In this document: piece after piece, positions 15,402 to 23,295 of the stretch
Layout: every line of letters begins with the position of its first letter
Numbering within the stretch: position 1 is the stretch's first letter
From: Neobacillus bataviensis
GTDB lineage: Bacteria > Bacillota > Bacilli > Bacillales_B > DSM-18226
Reading direction: 5' to 3'
NCBI RefSeq assembly: GCF_019969725.1
Contig: NZ_JAHXYW010000011.1
Span: 1-64,000, forward strand
DNA: 64,000 bases
Program-made: the position numbers and the translations under genes
Notes under the pieces: generated by a model
What the model saw: only the letters and a program-made list of their open reading frames with translations
What the model was told of the DNA's origin: nothing
Databases searched by the model: none

Positions 15402-16109
15402 ATGAAAAAAATAATACTCTCTTTCGGAGTAGCAATTTTTATTATTTTCCTATTATTATTTGGTACCTATAAATTAATGAATGCTAGAACATTCCAGCTA
15501 TTCGGCGGCTTAACCAATCAAGTGGTGACCAATCAAAAAGTGGTTGCCCTAACGTTTGATGATGGTCCTACCAAAAATGTTGAGCAAATCCTTCCTTTAT
15601 TAAAAAAATACAATGCGAAGGCTACCTTTTTTCTAATTGGTAACGAGATCGAGAAATCTCCTGAAGAGGCAGCAATGATTGTGAAAGCTGGCCACCAGGT
15701 TGGCAATCATACTTATTCCCATAATCGAATGGTCTTTAAGTCTCCTTCTTATATCAAAGAAGAAATTGAAAAAACCGATCGATTATTACGGAAGGCTGGG
15801 TATAAGGGAGAAATCGATTTTCGACCGCCAAACGGAAAAAAATTATTCGGGCTTCCCTTTTACTTAAGCAAACATGATCGAGATACGATTACTTGGAATC
15901 TGGAGCCAGATACCTACTACACCACTGCCTCTGATAAAGTAAAGTATGTAGCGGATCGTATCAAACCAGGTTCGATTATCCTCATGCATCCGATGTATGA
16001 TAACACTGGCAGCGAGCTGGAGGCTATCGAAGGGATAATTAAGTCCCTGACGGAAAAAGGATATACGTTTGTAACTGTTAATGAACTTCAGAATATGGGA
16101 AGCAAATGA
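15402..16109 (+). CDS. Polysaccharide deacetylase (NodB homology), membrane-anchored
   Basis: The protein has 235 residues with an N-terminal membrane segment (4-25). The NodB domain (about 45-225) shows the motifs of carbohydrate esterase family 4: 'LTFDDGPT', 'GNHTYSHNRM' (metal His pair), 'FRPPNGK' and 'ILMHPM'. These enzymes remove acetyl groups from N-acetylglucosamine or N-acetylmuramic acid in peptidoglycan or similar polymers. A TATAAT lies at 15359-15364. The LacI gene starts 18 bases after the stop, so cotranscription is possible. The exact substrate is not determined. Confidence 0.88.
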   Translation: MKKIILSFGVAIFIIFLLLFGTYKLMNARTFQLFGGLTNQVVTNQKVVALTFDDGPTKNVEQILPLLKKYNAKATFFLIGNEIEKSPEEAAMIVKAGHQVGNHTYSHNRMVFKSPSYIKEEIEKTDRLLRKAGYKGEIDFRPPNGKKLFGLPFYLSKHDRDTITWNLEPDTYYTTASDKVKYVADRIKPGSIILMHPMYDNTGSELEAIEGIIKSLTEKGYTFVTVNELQNMGSK

Positions 16110-16127
16110 TTTTAAAAAGGTGATACC

Positions 16128-17093
16128 ATGACAAATATTAGAGATTTAGCAAAAATGGCCGGCGTATCTGTAACGACTGTATCCCGTGTGCTAAATAATC
16201 ATCCATATGTGAGCGAGGAAAAACGGAATGCTGTTTTTGATGCCATCAAGCAAAGTAACTACCAGCAAAATATTAATGCCGTCCATTTAAGTATGGGTAA
16301 GACTTTCCTAATTGGCGTGGTAGTTCCTTTTATTGAGCATCCTTATTTTTACTTGCTTATAAAAGGAATGTCAGTTGAAGCCTTAGAAAACAATTATAAA
16401 CTGGTTTTAATTCAGACGAACTACATGGAATCCAGAGAACTGGAAGCCATGCAAATGTTAAAACAAAAGCAAATTGATGCGTTAATTATTTGTTCAAGAA
16501 AATGCGATTGGCAAACTGTCGAAGAATACCTGCCATATGGACCCATTATTTTATGTGAAGATACACGAGGGAAAAACGTCCCTTCCACCTTTGTGGATCA
16601 TTACAAAACCTTCCTGTTTGCTTTCGACTATTTATTTCAAAAAGGGCATAGAAAAATTGGCTACTGTATTGGCCGGCGATCTGGTACAAATAGCAAACAT
16701 AGAGAAATGGCGTTTAAGGAATTTACAGCGAACCATCATTTTCCTTATGAACCTGATTATATTTTTAATCATTGCCTTCATTTTGAAGATGGGGAACAAG
16801 TCATTCATCGAATAACACAAATGATTGATCCTCCTACTGCCTTATTGGTGACCAATGATGATGTCGCTGCCGGCATTGTCATGTGCGCCCAAAACCGAAA
16901 CATTTCTATTCCTGGTGACCTTGCCATCATTGGCTTCAATAACCAGCCTATCGCGAAAATGATGAATATCACGACAATCGAGATCCCACTAGTGGATATT
17001 GGGAGAAAACTGTTTCAACAAGCGATAAGACAAAACAGCAAGCTTGTCTATGATGAAATACCCGTGAAACTAATTGAGCGTAAAACTGTTTAG
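16128..17093 (+). CDS. LacI/GalR-family transcriptional regulator
   Basis: The protein has 321 residues. The HTH with hinge is at 1-58 ('IRDLAKMAGVSVTTVSRVLN'), and a periplasmic-binding-like effector domain covers 60-321 ('LIGVVVPF', 'LLVTNDDVAAGIV', 'IIGFNNQP'). AAAAAGGTGATACC precedes the ATG. A palindrome of the type these proteins bind, TGAAACGCGTTTCA, lies in the promoter of the next gene (17146-17159), so that HAD gene is the likely target. The effector is unknown, probably a sugar or sugar phosphate. Confidence 0.88.
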   Translation: MTNIRDLAKMAGVSVTTVSRVLNNHPYVSEEKRNAVFDAIKQSNYQQNINAVHLSMGKTFLIGVVVPFIEHPYFYLLIKGMSVEALENNYKLVLIQTNYMESRELEAMQMLKQKQIDALIICSRKCDWQTVEEYLPYGPIILCEDTRGKNVPSTFVDHYKTFLFAFDYLFQKGHRKIGYCIGRRSGTNSKHREMAFKEFTANHHFPYEPDYIFNHCLHFEDGEQVIHRITQMIDPPTALLVTNDDVAAGIVMCAQNRNISIPGDLAIIGFNNQPIAKMMNITTIEIPLVDIGRKLFQQAIRQNSKLVYDEIPVKLIERKTV

Positions 17094-17128
17094 ACTTGCA
17101 GCCATAAGTGGCTGCAAGTCTTTTTTTC
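17092..17128 (+). terminator. Terminator of the LacI gene
   Basis: AGACTTGCAGCCA (17092-17104) and TGGCTGCAAGTCT (17109-17121) form a 13-bp perfect stem with a 4-base loop, followed by T7. Confidence 0.9.
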
Positions 17129-17139
17129 CTCAAAAACGC

Positions 17140-17168
17140 TTGACCTGAAACGCGTTTCATAAATTATT
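17140..17168 (+). promoter_or_regulatory. HAD-gene promoter with LacI-type operator in the spacer
   Basis: TTGACC (17140-17145) and ATTATT (17163-17168) are 17 bp apart. The 14-bp perfect palindrome TGAAACGCGTTTCA (17146-17159) fills the spacer. Its centre is GC where the CcpA cre site has CG, so it is probably the site of the adjacent LacI regulator and not a cre. Confidence 0.7.
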
Positions 17169-17184
17169 CTCTAAATTGTAAGAC

Positions 17185-17245
17185 ATGCAACACCAAGCCG
17201 GCGTGATCAGGAATCCCTGAGCGTAACGGCGGTGTTGTATTTTTC
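17185..17245 (+). ncRNA. Structured 5' leader hairpin of the HAD gene
   Basis: ATGCAACACC (17185-17194) pairs with GGTGTTGTAT (17231-17240) through 10 bp with one G-U. GCCG/CGGC (17197-17200/17227-17230) stacks on it behind a 2-base AA bulge. A symmetric 6/6 internal loop (GCGTGA/GCGTAA) and TCAGG/CCTGA (17207-17211/17216-17220) follow, and TTTTT comes after. It could be an attenuator or an unrecognised riboswitch. I do not match it to a known class. Confidence 0.5.
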
Positions 17246-17260
17246 CCGGAGGTGTATGAA

Positions 17261-18052
17261 ATGCAAAAACCAATTGTGTTTTTTGATATTGATGGAACAT
17301 TATTAACCGAAGAAAAAACCATTCCCGATACCACAAAAAAAGCCGTTCGCTTGCTTCAGGAAAAAGGAATTCACACCGTTATTGCCACTGGGCGTGTGCC
17401 AAAGATGTTTTATTGGATTCAAAAGGAATTAAATATTGATTCCTATGTATCTATGAATGGACAATATGTTGTCTTTGAAGGGAAAGAAATTTACGCAAAC
17501 CCAATTGATCCGGAAAGACTGCAATCACTATCGGAAATGACTGAAAGCAACGGTCATGCATTGGCTTACTGCAGCCATAACGATTTTAAAGCAAGCGTTA
17601 AAAATCATCCGTTTATCGAATCTGGTTTTGATGCCTTAATGATGTCCTATCCTGAGGTAAACTCCGAGTTCTATAAGAATACTTCCATTTATCAAGGACA
17701 TCTATACTGCGAAGGTCATGATGAGAAAATGTATGCCGACAACTTCCCTGATTTTAATTTCGTAAAATGGCATGATTGTGCTTACGATATTCTCCCTAAA
17801 GGTGCATCAAAAGCAGTTGGCATCCGAAAAATGCTTGAAGTATTGGATATGAAGATTGAAGACAGTTTTGCCTTTGGGGATGGGTTGAACGATTTGGAGA
17901 TGCTGACAGAGATCGGGACGGGAATCGCGATGGGAAACGCTGTACCTGAAGCTAAGGCTGTCGCCGATATCATCACCACTTCCTCCTCCAATAACGGCAT
18001 TCTCAATGGTCTTATTCATGTTGGATTATTAGAGAGAAATCTTGTTTTATAA
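17261..18052 (+). CDS. Cof-type HAD hydrolase (sugar-phosphate phosphatase-like)
   Basis: The protein has 263 residues. Motif I 'VFFDIDGTLLTEE' gives the nucleophile Asp and acid/base Asp. Motif II 'VIATGR' lies near 45, motif III Lys is in 'LPKGASKAVGI', and motif IV is 'FGDGLNDLEML'. A Cof-type (C2b) cap lies between motifs II and III. Such enzymes hydrolyse sugar phosphates, FMN or other small phosphates; the substrate cannot be set here. The ATG at 17261 fits GGAGGT 7 bases upstream. The promoter carries the LacI-type operator and a structured leader. Confidence 0.85.
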   Translation: MQKPIVFFDIDGTLLTEEKTIPDTTKKAVRLLQEKGIHTVIATGRVPKMFYWIQKELNIDSYVSMNGQYVVFEGKEIYANPIDPERLQSLSEMTESNGHALAYCSHNDFKASVKNHPFIESGFDALMMSYPEVNSEFYKNTSIYQGHLYCEGHDEKMYADNFPDFNFVKWHDCAYDILPKGASKAVGIRKMLEVLDMKIEDSFAFGDGLNDLEMLTEIGTGIAMGNAVPEAKAVADIITTSSSNNGILNGLIHVGLLERNLVL

Positions 18053-18057
18053 ATAAG

Positions 18058-18092
18058 TAAAGGGTACCCACGGATCAAGCAGGTACCCTTTT
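18058..18092. terminator. Bidirectional terminator between HAD and LLM genes
   Basis: AAAGGGTACC (about 18059-18068) pairs with GGTACCCTTT (18082-18091) around a 13-base loop. T follows on the plus strand, and an A-rich start gives T on the minus strand. It serves the two convergent genes. Confidence 0.8.
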
Positions 18093-18094
18093 CA

Positions 18095-19171
18095 TTATTT
18101 TGCTCCAATTTCCCGGCGGACGACTGGCACTACTTTTGTGGCCAAAAGCTCGATGCTCTTCGCCACTTTTTCAAAAGGAAGACCTCCTATATCCATTTGG
18201 GCGATAAACCGTTTATGTCCAAATAACTCATATTGTCTGAGGACCTTTTCTATAATCTGCTGCGGACTTCCTACAAACAGCGCGGTTTCTGGACTCGCCA
18301 ACTGTTCAAAATCAGCTCTCGACATGCTGGCGTCCCTGCCTAGTTGAAAATTGAAGTATTCCCAGTAGTTAGCGTAATAAGGAAAAAATTCTTCTTTCGC
18401 CTTTTGAGTTGTTTCCGCTATATAGGTATGACCTGTCACACCCACCTTTAACACCTCAGGAGCATGACCTGCTTCACTTGCGGCCTGTCGGTATGCATCG
18501 ACTAAAGGCTTAAACCGAATTGGATCACCGCCGAGGATTGCTAATGCTAAGCCCGTTCCTAATCTGCCAGCTCTTGCAGCACTTTCAGGGGTCCCGCCAA
18601 CTCCAACCCATAATGGGATATTCTTTTGAGCTGGCCGGGGGGCAATTTCGGCATTGTACAATGGTGACCGAAAACGTCCTTTCCATGTAACCCTTTCGTT
18701 TGCGCTCAACTCTTGAAACAACTTAATGTTTTCTTCAAACAAATCATCATAATTTTCAAGGTCATATCCAAAAAGTGGGAAGGACTCAATAAAAGCCCCA
18801 CGCCCGGCCATAATTTCTGCCCGCCCATTGGACAAGAGATCGAGTGTTGCAAAATCTTCGAATAAACGAACGGGATCTACGGTACTTAATACTGTTGTCG
18901 TACTTATCAATCTAATTCTTTTTGTAACTTGAGAAATAGCAGACAAGACCACCGGCGGTGCTGATACTGCATAGTCTAGCCGGTGATGTTCACCAACACC
19001 GAATAAGTCGAGACCTGCCTGATCAGCGATTTTTGCTGCTTCGATGATTTCTTCGAGACGCTTTTGGGCACTTATTGTTTTACCTGTATGTGGGTCAGGA
19101 CCTAAATCAGCTAATGTATAAATGCCAAATTCTATTCCAGAATGTTCGTCCTGTTGCTTAACGTCCATCAT
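18095..19171 (-). CDS. LLM-class flavin-dependent oxidoreductase (luciferase-like)
   Basis: The protein has 358 residues in a single bacterial-luciferase TIM barrel. Landmarks are 'FGIYTLADLGPDPHTGK', 'DLFGVGEHHRLDYAVSAP', 'RIRLISTTTVLSTVDPVR', 'RAEIMAGRGAF' and 'PLWVGVGGTPESAARAG'. Members use FMNH2 or F420 to oxidise small substrates. GGGGGA lies 6 bases before ATG 19171. The CatE-like gene lies 20 bases upstream, so the two form an operon, probably for aromatic or quinone breakdown (inference). Confidence 0.88.
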   Translation of the reverse strand: MMDVKQQDEHSGIEFGIYTLADLGPDPHTGKTISAQKRLEEIIEAAKIADQAGLDLFGVGEHHRLDYAVSAPPVVLSAISQVTKRIRLISTTTVLSTVDPVRLFEDFATLDLLSNGRAEIMAGRGAFIESFPLFGYDLENYDDLFEENIKLFQELSANERVTWKGRFRSPLYNAEIAPRPAQKNIPLWVGVGGTPESAARAGRLGTGLALAILGGDPIRFKPLVDAYRQAASEAGHAPEVLKVGVTGHTYIAETTQKAKEEFFPYYANYWEYFNFQLGRDASMSRADFEQLASPETALFVGSPQQIIEKVLRQYELFGHKRFIAQMDIGGLPFEKVAKSIELLATKVVPVVRREIGAK

Positions 19172-19191
19172 TTGTTATCCCCCAAAATATG

Positions 19192-20037
19192 TTAAATCAC
19201 TAATCGAATTTGGTTTCCGGATGGATCACTTGTTACATAATAGTCGGCTTCTTTGGTAATTGGGACACCTATATGCATCAATTGGTTTATGATTCCCTCC
19301 CTAGTATATTCGTTCGGAAAAACAAGTGTGTACCAATTTAAACCGACACTGTTTTGCGGCGGAGCCTCTACACCCACCCCCTGCCACGTATTGATGGCTA
19401 TATGGTGATGGTAGCCGCCAGTAGAAAGGAACGCAGCCTGTGGATAGTAGCTAACAACCTTAAATCCAAGGCCTTTTGTATAGAACTCTTCTGCCTTTTG
19501 CAAATCACCTACGTGCAGGTGAATATGCCCCATAAGCGTCCCAGCCGGAAGGCCCTTCCATTCTGCATCGCTTTCGGCAAGGATTCCTTGCCCGTCAAGT
19601 TCTTCAGTAGCCATTGAGACGAATCCGTTGTTCCAGGTCCACACTGATGAAGGGCGGTCGCGGTAAACCTCAATCCCATTTCCGTCTGGATCGTTCAGGT
19701 ACAACGCTTCACTAACATAATGGTCTGCAGCTCCTAATGGGTAGCCTGTTTGGAGCAAGTGCCGTAAGAAAACGGATAAATCCACACGGGATGGCAGCAA
19801 AATCGCAAAATGATAAAGCCCGGATGTGCGTCCTGCTTTTGGAATGACATCTGCGGGCTGTTCCAGCGTCAATAACGGTGTTTTCCCGTCGGTCGTTAGG
19901 ACTGCTTTCCGCTCCGTTTTCTCCAAGACTTGAAAACCGATAATATTTTGATAAAAATTTAGCGAGTAATCTAAGTTTTTCACCTTAATATTGACCTCGC
20001 CAACATATATATTTGGTGATTGATGAAATTTCTCCAT
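19192..20037 (-). CDS. catE: Catechol-2,3-dioxygenase-like VOC protein (CatE-like)
   Basis: The protein has 281 residues with two vicinal-oxygen-chelate halves. Metal ligands are suggested by 'GLYHFAILLP', 'GHIHLHVGDLQKAEEFY' and Glu in 'NGIEVYRDRP'. Sequence and length follow Bacillus CatE (YfiE), a ring-cleaving catechol-2,3-dioxygenase. The ATG at 20037 fits GAGGTG. A longer frame upstream lacks a ribosome site. The promoter is overlapped by an inverted repeat like those of quinone-sensing MarR regulators, so expression probably responds to quinones or catechol. Confidence 0.85.
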   Translation of the reverse strand: MEKFHQSPNIYVGEVNIKVKNLDYSLNFYQNIIGFQVLEKTERKAVLTTDGKTPLLTLEQPADVIPKAGRTSGLYHFAILLPSRVDLSVFLRHLLQTGYPLGAADHYVSEALYLNDPDGNGIEVYRDRPSSVWTWNNGFVSMATEELDGQGILAESDAEWKGLPAGTLMGHIHLHVGDLQKAEEFYTKGLGFKVVSYYPQAAFLSTGGYHHHIAINTWQGVGVEAPPQNSVGLNWYTLVFPNEYTREGIINQLMHIGVPITKEADYYVTSDPSGNQIRLVI

Positions 20038-20105
20038 AATCGTCACACCTCTTCCTATATTTTCATCCATATGGATATTTTTCTTTTTCCACATTATTCA
20101 TATTC

Positions 20106-20155
20106 ATTATACCTTGTATTTATCTCGAATTCAATTATTTAAAATTCAAGATAAA
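20106..20155 (-). promoter_or_regulatory. catE promoter overlapped by a MarR-type inverted repeat
   Basis: On the minus strand the -35 is TTGAAT (20129-20134) and the -10 TATAAT (20106-20111), 17 bp apart. TTTATCTCGAATT (20119-20131) is inversely repeated, with one change, at 20143-20155. Each arm resembles the ATCTCGAATTC half of the Bacillus MhqR operator as I recall it. The site covers the -35, a repressor position. Confidence 0.65.
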
Positions 20156-20179
20156 CTACGAACTACTGATAGAAAATCG

Positions 20180-20222
20180 AAAAGACCTGAAGGCCGTAAT
20201 GAGTAGAGCGGCCTCCAAGTCC
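20180..20222 (-). terminator. Terminator of aprX
   Basis: GACCTGAAGGCCG (20184-20196) pairs with CGGCCTCCAAGTCC (20209-20222) on the minus strand with a mismatch, followed by TTTTCG. Confidence 0.75.
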
Positions 20223-20249
20223 TTGTTTATTTATATTCGCTCAATCCAC

Positions 20250-21572
20250 CTATGAAGGAATTGAGTTATCTGCGTCGATATAACCTGCACCAAATGTATT
20301 GTAAGGATAGACTTTCTTGTCTTTCCATAAAACCGTTCCACCTGTTAATAATGTTTTTATATCCTTTGGTTTTAATTCGGGATTGTGCTGTTTCATTAAT
20401 GCGATGATTCCGGCACAAATTGGTGTTGCCATCGAGGTACCGGATAGAACAAAGTAATCATTCTCCACACGGCTTGATTTTTGCAGCTTGTCTAAATAGG
20501 AATTAGGCGACCGTAAAGAGACAATATTTACCCCCGGTGCTAAAATATCTGGTTTTTCCAGTCCATAAATCGTTGGTCCCCGACTTGAAAAATCAGGTAC
20601 AACATCATTACCTCTATCCAAAGTATTCCCGTCGTCTAGAGCCCCTACTGTTATGACTTCACTGCTGACACCGGGACTTGCAATCGTTCTGCTATTTGGG
20701 CCTTCATTTCCAGCTGCCACACAGACAACAATTCCCGCTGTCCATGCTGCTTCTACTATTTTCACCATAGGATCAGCATCATCACTGCCAAAGTTCTCTG
20801 CCTTACTGCCCAATGACATACTTATGATGTCTATTTTTTGAGGTGGATTAGCTTCATTGTATTGAATACACCACTCTACCCCGTCCATGACTGTCTCTAA
20901 AGAACCTGAGCCCATTTTATCCAGGACCTTTACACCAATTAGAAAAGCATCCGGTGCTGGACCCTTGTATCTTGCTCCCGATGCCGCTGCATCTCCAGCG
21001 CAGTGCGTCCCATGGCCATTATCATCATAAGGAACCTCTCGATTATTGATAAAATCCTTAAAATCAATAATTCTATCACCCAAATCCTTGTGTGGATATA
21101 TACCTGTATCTACAATTGCAATGGTAATTCCTTGTCCTGTTAATTTAGTATTATTTCTTATCACATTATGGGCATTCGCGGAAGGTACGGCCACATCAAG
21201 CAGTGCATTAACTTCTTTGTTTAAGTATATTTTTTTAATATGATTACAGCTTGAGAGCATTTCTTCTAACCCTTTTGGAGTGACGTGAGCACTTGCACAG
21301 GAAACTCTAGAGTATTCCCGTCTAAAACTATTTCGGAAGTGTTTTCCCAAAATATTTTTTACTTCATCACATCCAGCCACATGGCACTCCTGTTCAAATT
21401 CGATAATAACTGAGAGTTTTTTTCCATGTTTAAGGGTTCCTTCAAACATGTTATGCAAAAAACACGGTGTCCATTTAAAAGGGCGATAAAGATTCAAAAG
21501 CTTTTCACGTAAAGGCTTTTCCAACTTACCAGCATGGGCCCGGACCATTTGAACCATAGAAAAACCAAACAA
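20250..21572 (-). CDS. aprX: Subtilisin-like S8 serine protease AprX
   Basis: The protein has about 440 residues. The catalytic triad is Asp in 'IAIVDTGIYPH', His in 'DDNGHGTHCAG' and Ser in 'SGTSMATPICAG'; the oxyanion Asn is in 'VCVAAGNEGP'. There is no signal peptide, and a roughly 130-residue N-terminal region precedes the protease domain, as in Bacillus AprX. The TTG at 21572 ('FGFSMVQMV') matches the AprX start and fits AAAGGAAGAG. An in-frame ATG at 21593 overlaps that ribosome site. It is probably an intracellular protease of late growth. Confidence 0.92.
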   Translation of the reverse strand: MFGFSMVQMVRAHAGKLEKPLREKLLNLYRPFKWTPCFLHNMFEGTLKHGKKLSVIIEFEQECHVAGCDEVKNILGKHFRNSFRREYSRVSCASAHVTPKGLEEMLSSCNHIKKIYLNKEVNALLDVAVPSANAHNVIRNNTKLTGQGITIAIVDTGIYPHKDLGDRIIDFKDFINNREVPYDDNGHGTHCAGDAAASGARYKGPAPDAFLIGVKVLDKMGSGSLETVMDGVEWCIQYNEANPPQKIDIISMSLGSKAENFGSDDADPMVKIVEAAWTAGIVVCVAAGNEGPNSRTIASPGVSSEVITVGALDDGNTLDRGNDVVPDFSSRGPTIYGLEKPDILAPGVNIVSLRSPNSYLDKLQKSSRVENDYFVLSGTSMATPICAGIIALMKQHNPELKPKDIKTLLTGGTVLWKDKKVYPYNTFGAGYIDADNSIPS

Positions 21573-21640
21573 CCAAACATCTCTTCCTTTCATTTTTTTA
21601 ATAGACTATGAAAGATTGAAAAAATAGTAAGGGTGCTTGT

Positions 21641-21672
21641 CCTCTTTTTCAAAAAAAGAGGCTTCTGCCTCT
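21641..21672 (-). promoter_or_regulatory. Possible attenuator upstream of aprX
   Basis: On the minus strand AGAGGC-agaa-GCCTCT is followed by T7, a compact terminator (21672-21651). The same GCCTCTTTTT arm can instead pair with AAAAAGAGG (21649-21641). The two folds exclude each other, as in attenuators. It lies about 75 bases upstream of aprX; no promoter was located, so its action on aprX is unproven. Confidence 0.4.
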
Positions 21673-21724
21673 ATTGAAACAAGGTTACTATTAAAGTAAT
21701 GTTGTCCTAAAAGGGGGCTTTATA

Positions 21725-23191
21725 GTGAAAAAAAGAAATCTAGCATTGCTTGTATTTGGCGGCATAGTTTTGTTATTCATAATTGTAACCGGTTACAAAA
21801 CATTGGCCATTAAATCGAAACAACCTTTGCCACATTCTTCGAATGCGACAATAAACCAAGATGAAGCGGTTCAACATTTATCCAAAGCGATCACATTTAA
21901 AACCGTTTCTTATTAAGACCGCAGTAAATTTGATTTTAAGGAGTTTAATAGGTTTATTACTTTTTTACAAGAAAGTTTTCCAGAGGTTCATCAGAAGCTT
22001 TCGTTTGAAAAAGTAAATGGCTATGCCCTAGTCTATAAATGGAAAGGTTCCGATGCTAGTAAAAACCCTATCGGCCTGACGAGCCATTATGATGTTGTCC
22101 CTGTATTAAAAGGAACGGAAGCCAATTGGGAGCAGGATCCCTTCAGCGGTGCAGTTGTTGACGGCCGAATTTGGGGACGGGGAACCTTAGATGACAAAAT
22201 TGGCGTTATTGGCATTCTGCAAGCTGTTGATTATCTATTAAAAGAAGGTTATGAGCCCGACCGGGATATGTATTTAATGTTTGGCTTCGACGAAGAAATC
22301 GGCGGTGACGAAGGGGCAAGCAAAATCGTCGATACTCTTAAGGCTAGAGGAATTACGTTTGAATATGTTTTAGACGAAGGCGGAGCAATTGTTGAAAATA
22401 TGGTACCAGGTGTGACTCAGCCAGTTGGTGTGGTCGGTATTTCTGAGAAGGGATCTGCAACGGCCGAATTATCGATTGAAAGCAGCGGCGGTCACTCCTC
22501 CCAGCCAAAGGATCACACTAATATTGGAAGAATAGCCAGTGCGATTGCTAAATTAGAGGATACCCAGTTTAAAGGCGACCTTAGAGGTCCTGGGGAAGAC
22601 ATGTTTGAATTCGTTGCTCCTGAAATGAGCTTCGGAATGAAATATGTATTTGCCAACAAAGCGATTTTTGAGCCGGTTATTGAAAAAATTTTACTTGGTC
22701 AGCCTGCATCTGCCGCTTTAATTCGGACTACAATTGCTCCAACGATTTTTCAAGCTGGAGAGCAATACAATGCCTTGCCTGAAAAGGCCACTGCCATTAT
22801 CAACCTTCGGCTTATGCCTGGGGATTCTTTGAATGAAGTAAAACGATTCATTGAAGATACGATTGAAGATGATGATATAAAGGTAACAGTGACTGGGAGC
22901 GAAGCCTCAAAGGTATCCTCTGTTAACAGCTGGCAATTCAAGTCGATTCAGCAGGCGGCTAGAAATGTTTACAGTGATGCTGTTATTGCACCCTATTTAA
23001 TGTTTGCTGGCTCTGATGCGCGCCAATATGATCCTGTCTCCAAAAATACCTACCGGTTTCTCCCTGTGCAAATTACCTCCGAGGACCTGAACCGGATGCA
23101 TGGTACGAACGAACATGTTTCTATTGAAAATTACATCAACGCGATTAAGTTTTATGTGGAAGTGATTAGGGAAAGTAATAAAGGACTGTAA
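21725..23191 (+). pseudogene. M20-family metallopeptidase broken by one in-frame TAA
   Basis: A GTG start (21725, AGGGGG upstream) opens a 63-codon frame with an N-terminal membrane anchor. It ends at TAA 21914-21916, and the same frame then runs open to 23191 for about 489 codons in all. The M20 metal sites lie after the stop: 'TSHYDVVP' near 22085, 'GTLDDK' near 22190 and 'FGFDEEIGG' near 22290. The next good internal ATG (22268) would leave out the first two. TAA could come from CAA or GAA by one change. Homology is to carboxypeptidase PM20D1-like peptidases. Confidence 0.88.
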
Positions 23192-23207
23192 AGAAATTTT
23201 TGTTATT

Positions 23208-23246
23208 GAGGACACGAGGCTTTTGTTTTTAGCTGGCCGTGTCCTC
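23208..23246 (+). terminator. Weak terminator after the M20 pseudogene
   Basis: GAGGACACG (23208-23216) pairs with CGTGTCCTC (23238-23246) around a 21-base loop. The following sequence (TATCGCTTTT) is only partly T-rich. Confidence 0.5.
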
Positions 23247-23295
23247 TATCGCTTTTATTACAGACTCGGCTCTCCCTTTTTGGGATCCAGTGTCC

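Noticed and set aside
17146..17159. CcpA cre site
   Set aside because: Central bases are GC instead of CG; better explained as the operator of the adjacent LacI regulator.
22268..23191. Separate short M20 peptidase starting at 22268
   Set aside because: It would lack the His/Asp metal sites encoded just upstream in the same open frame; better read as one gene with a nonsense codon.
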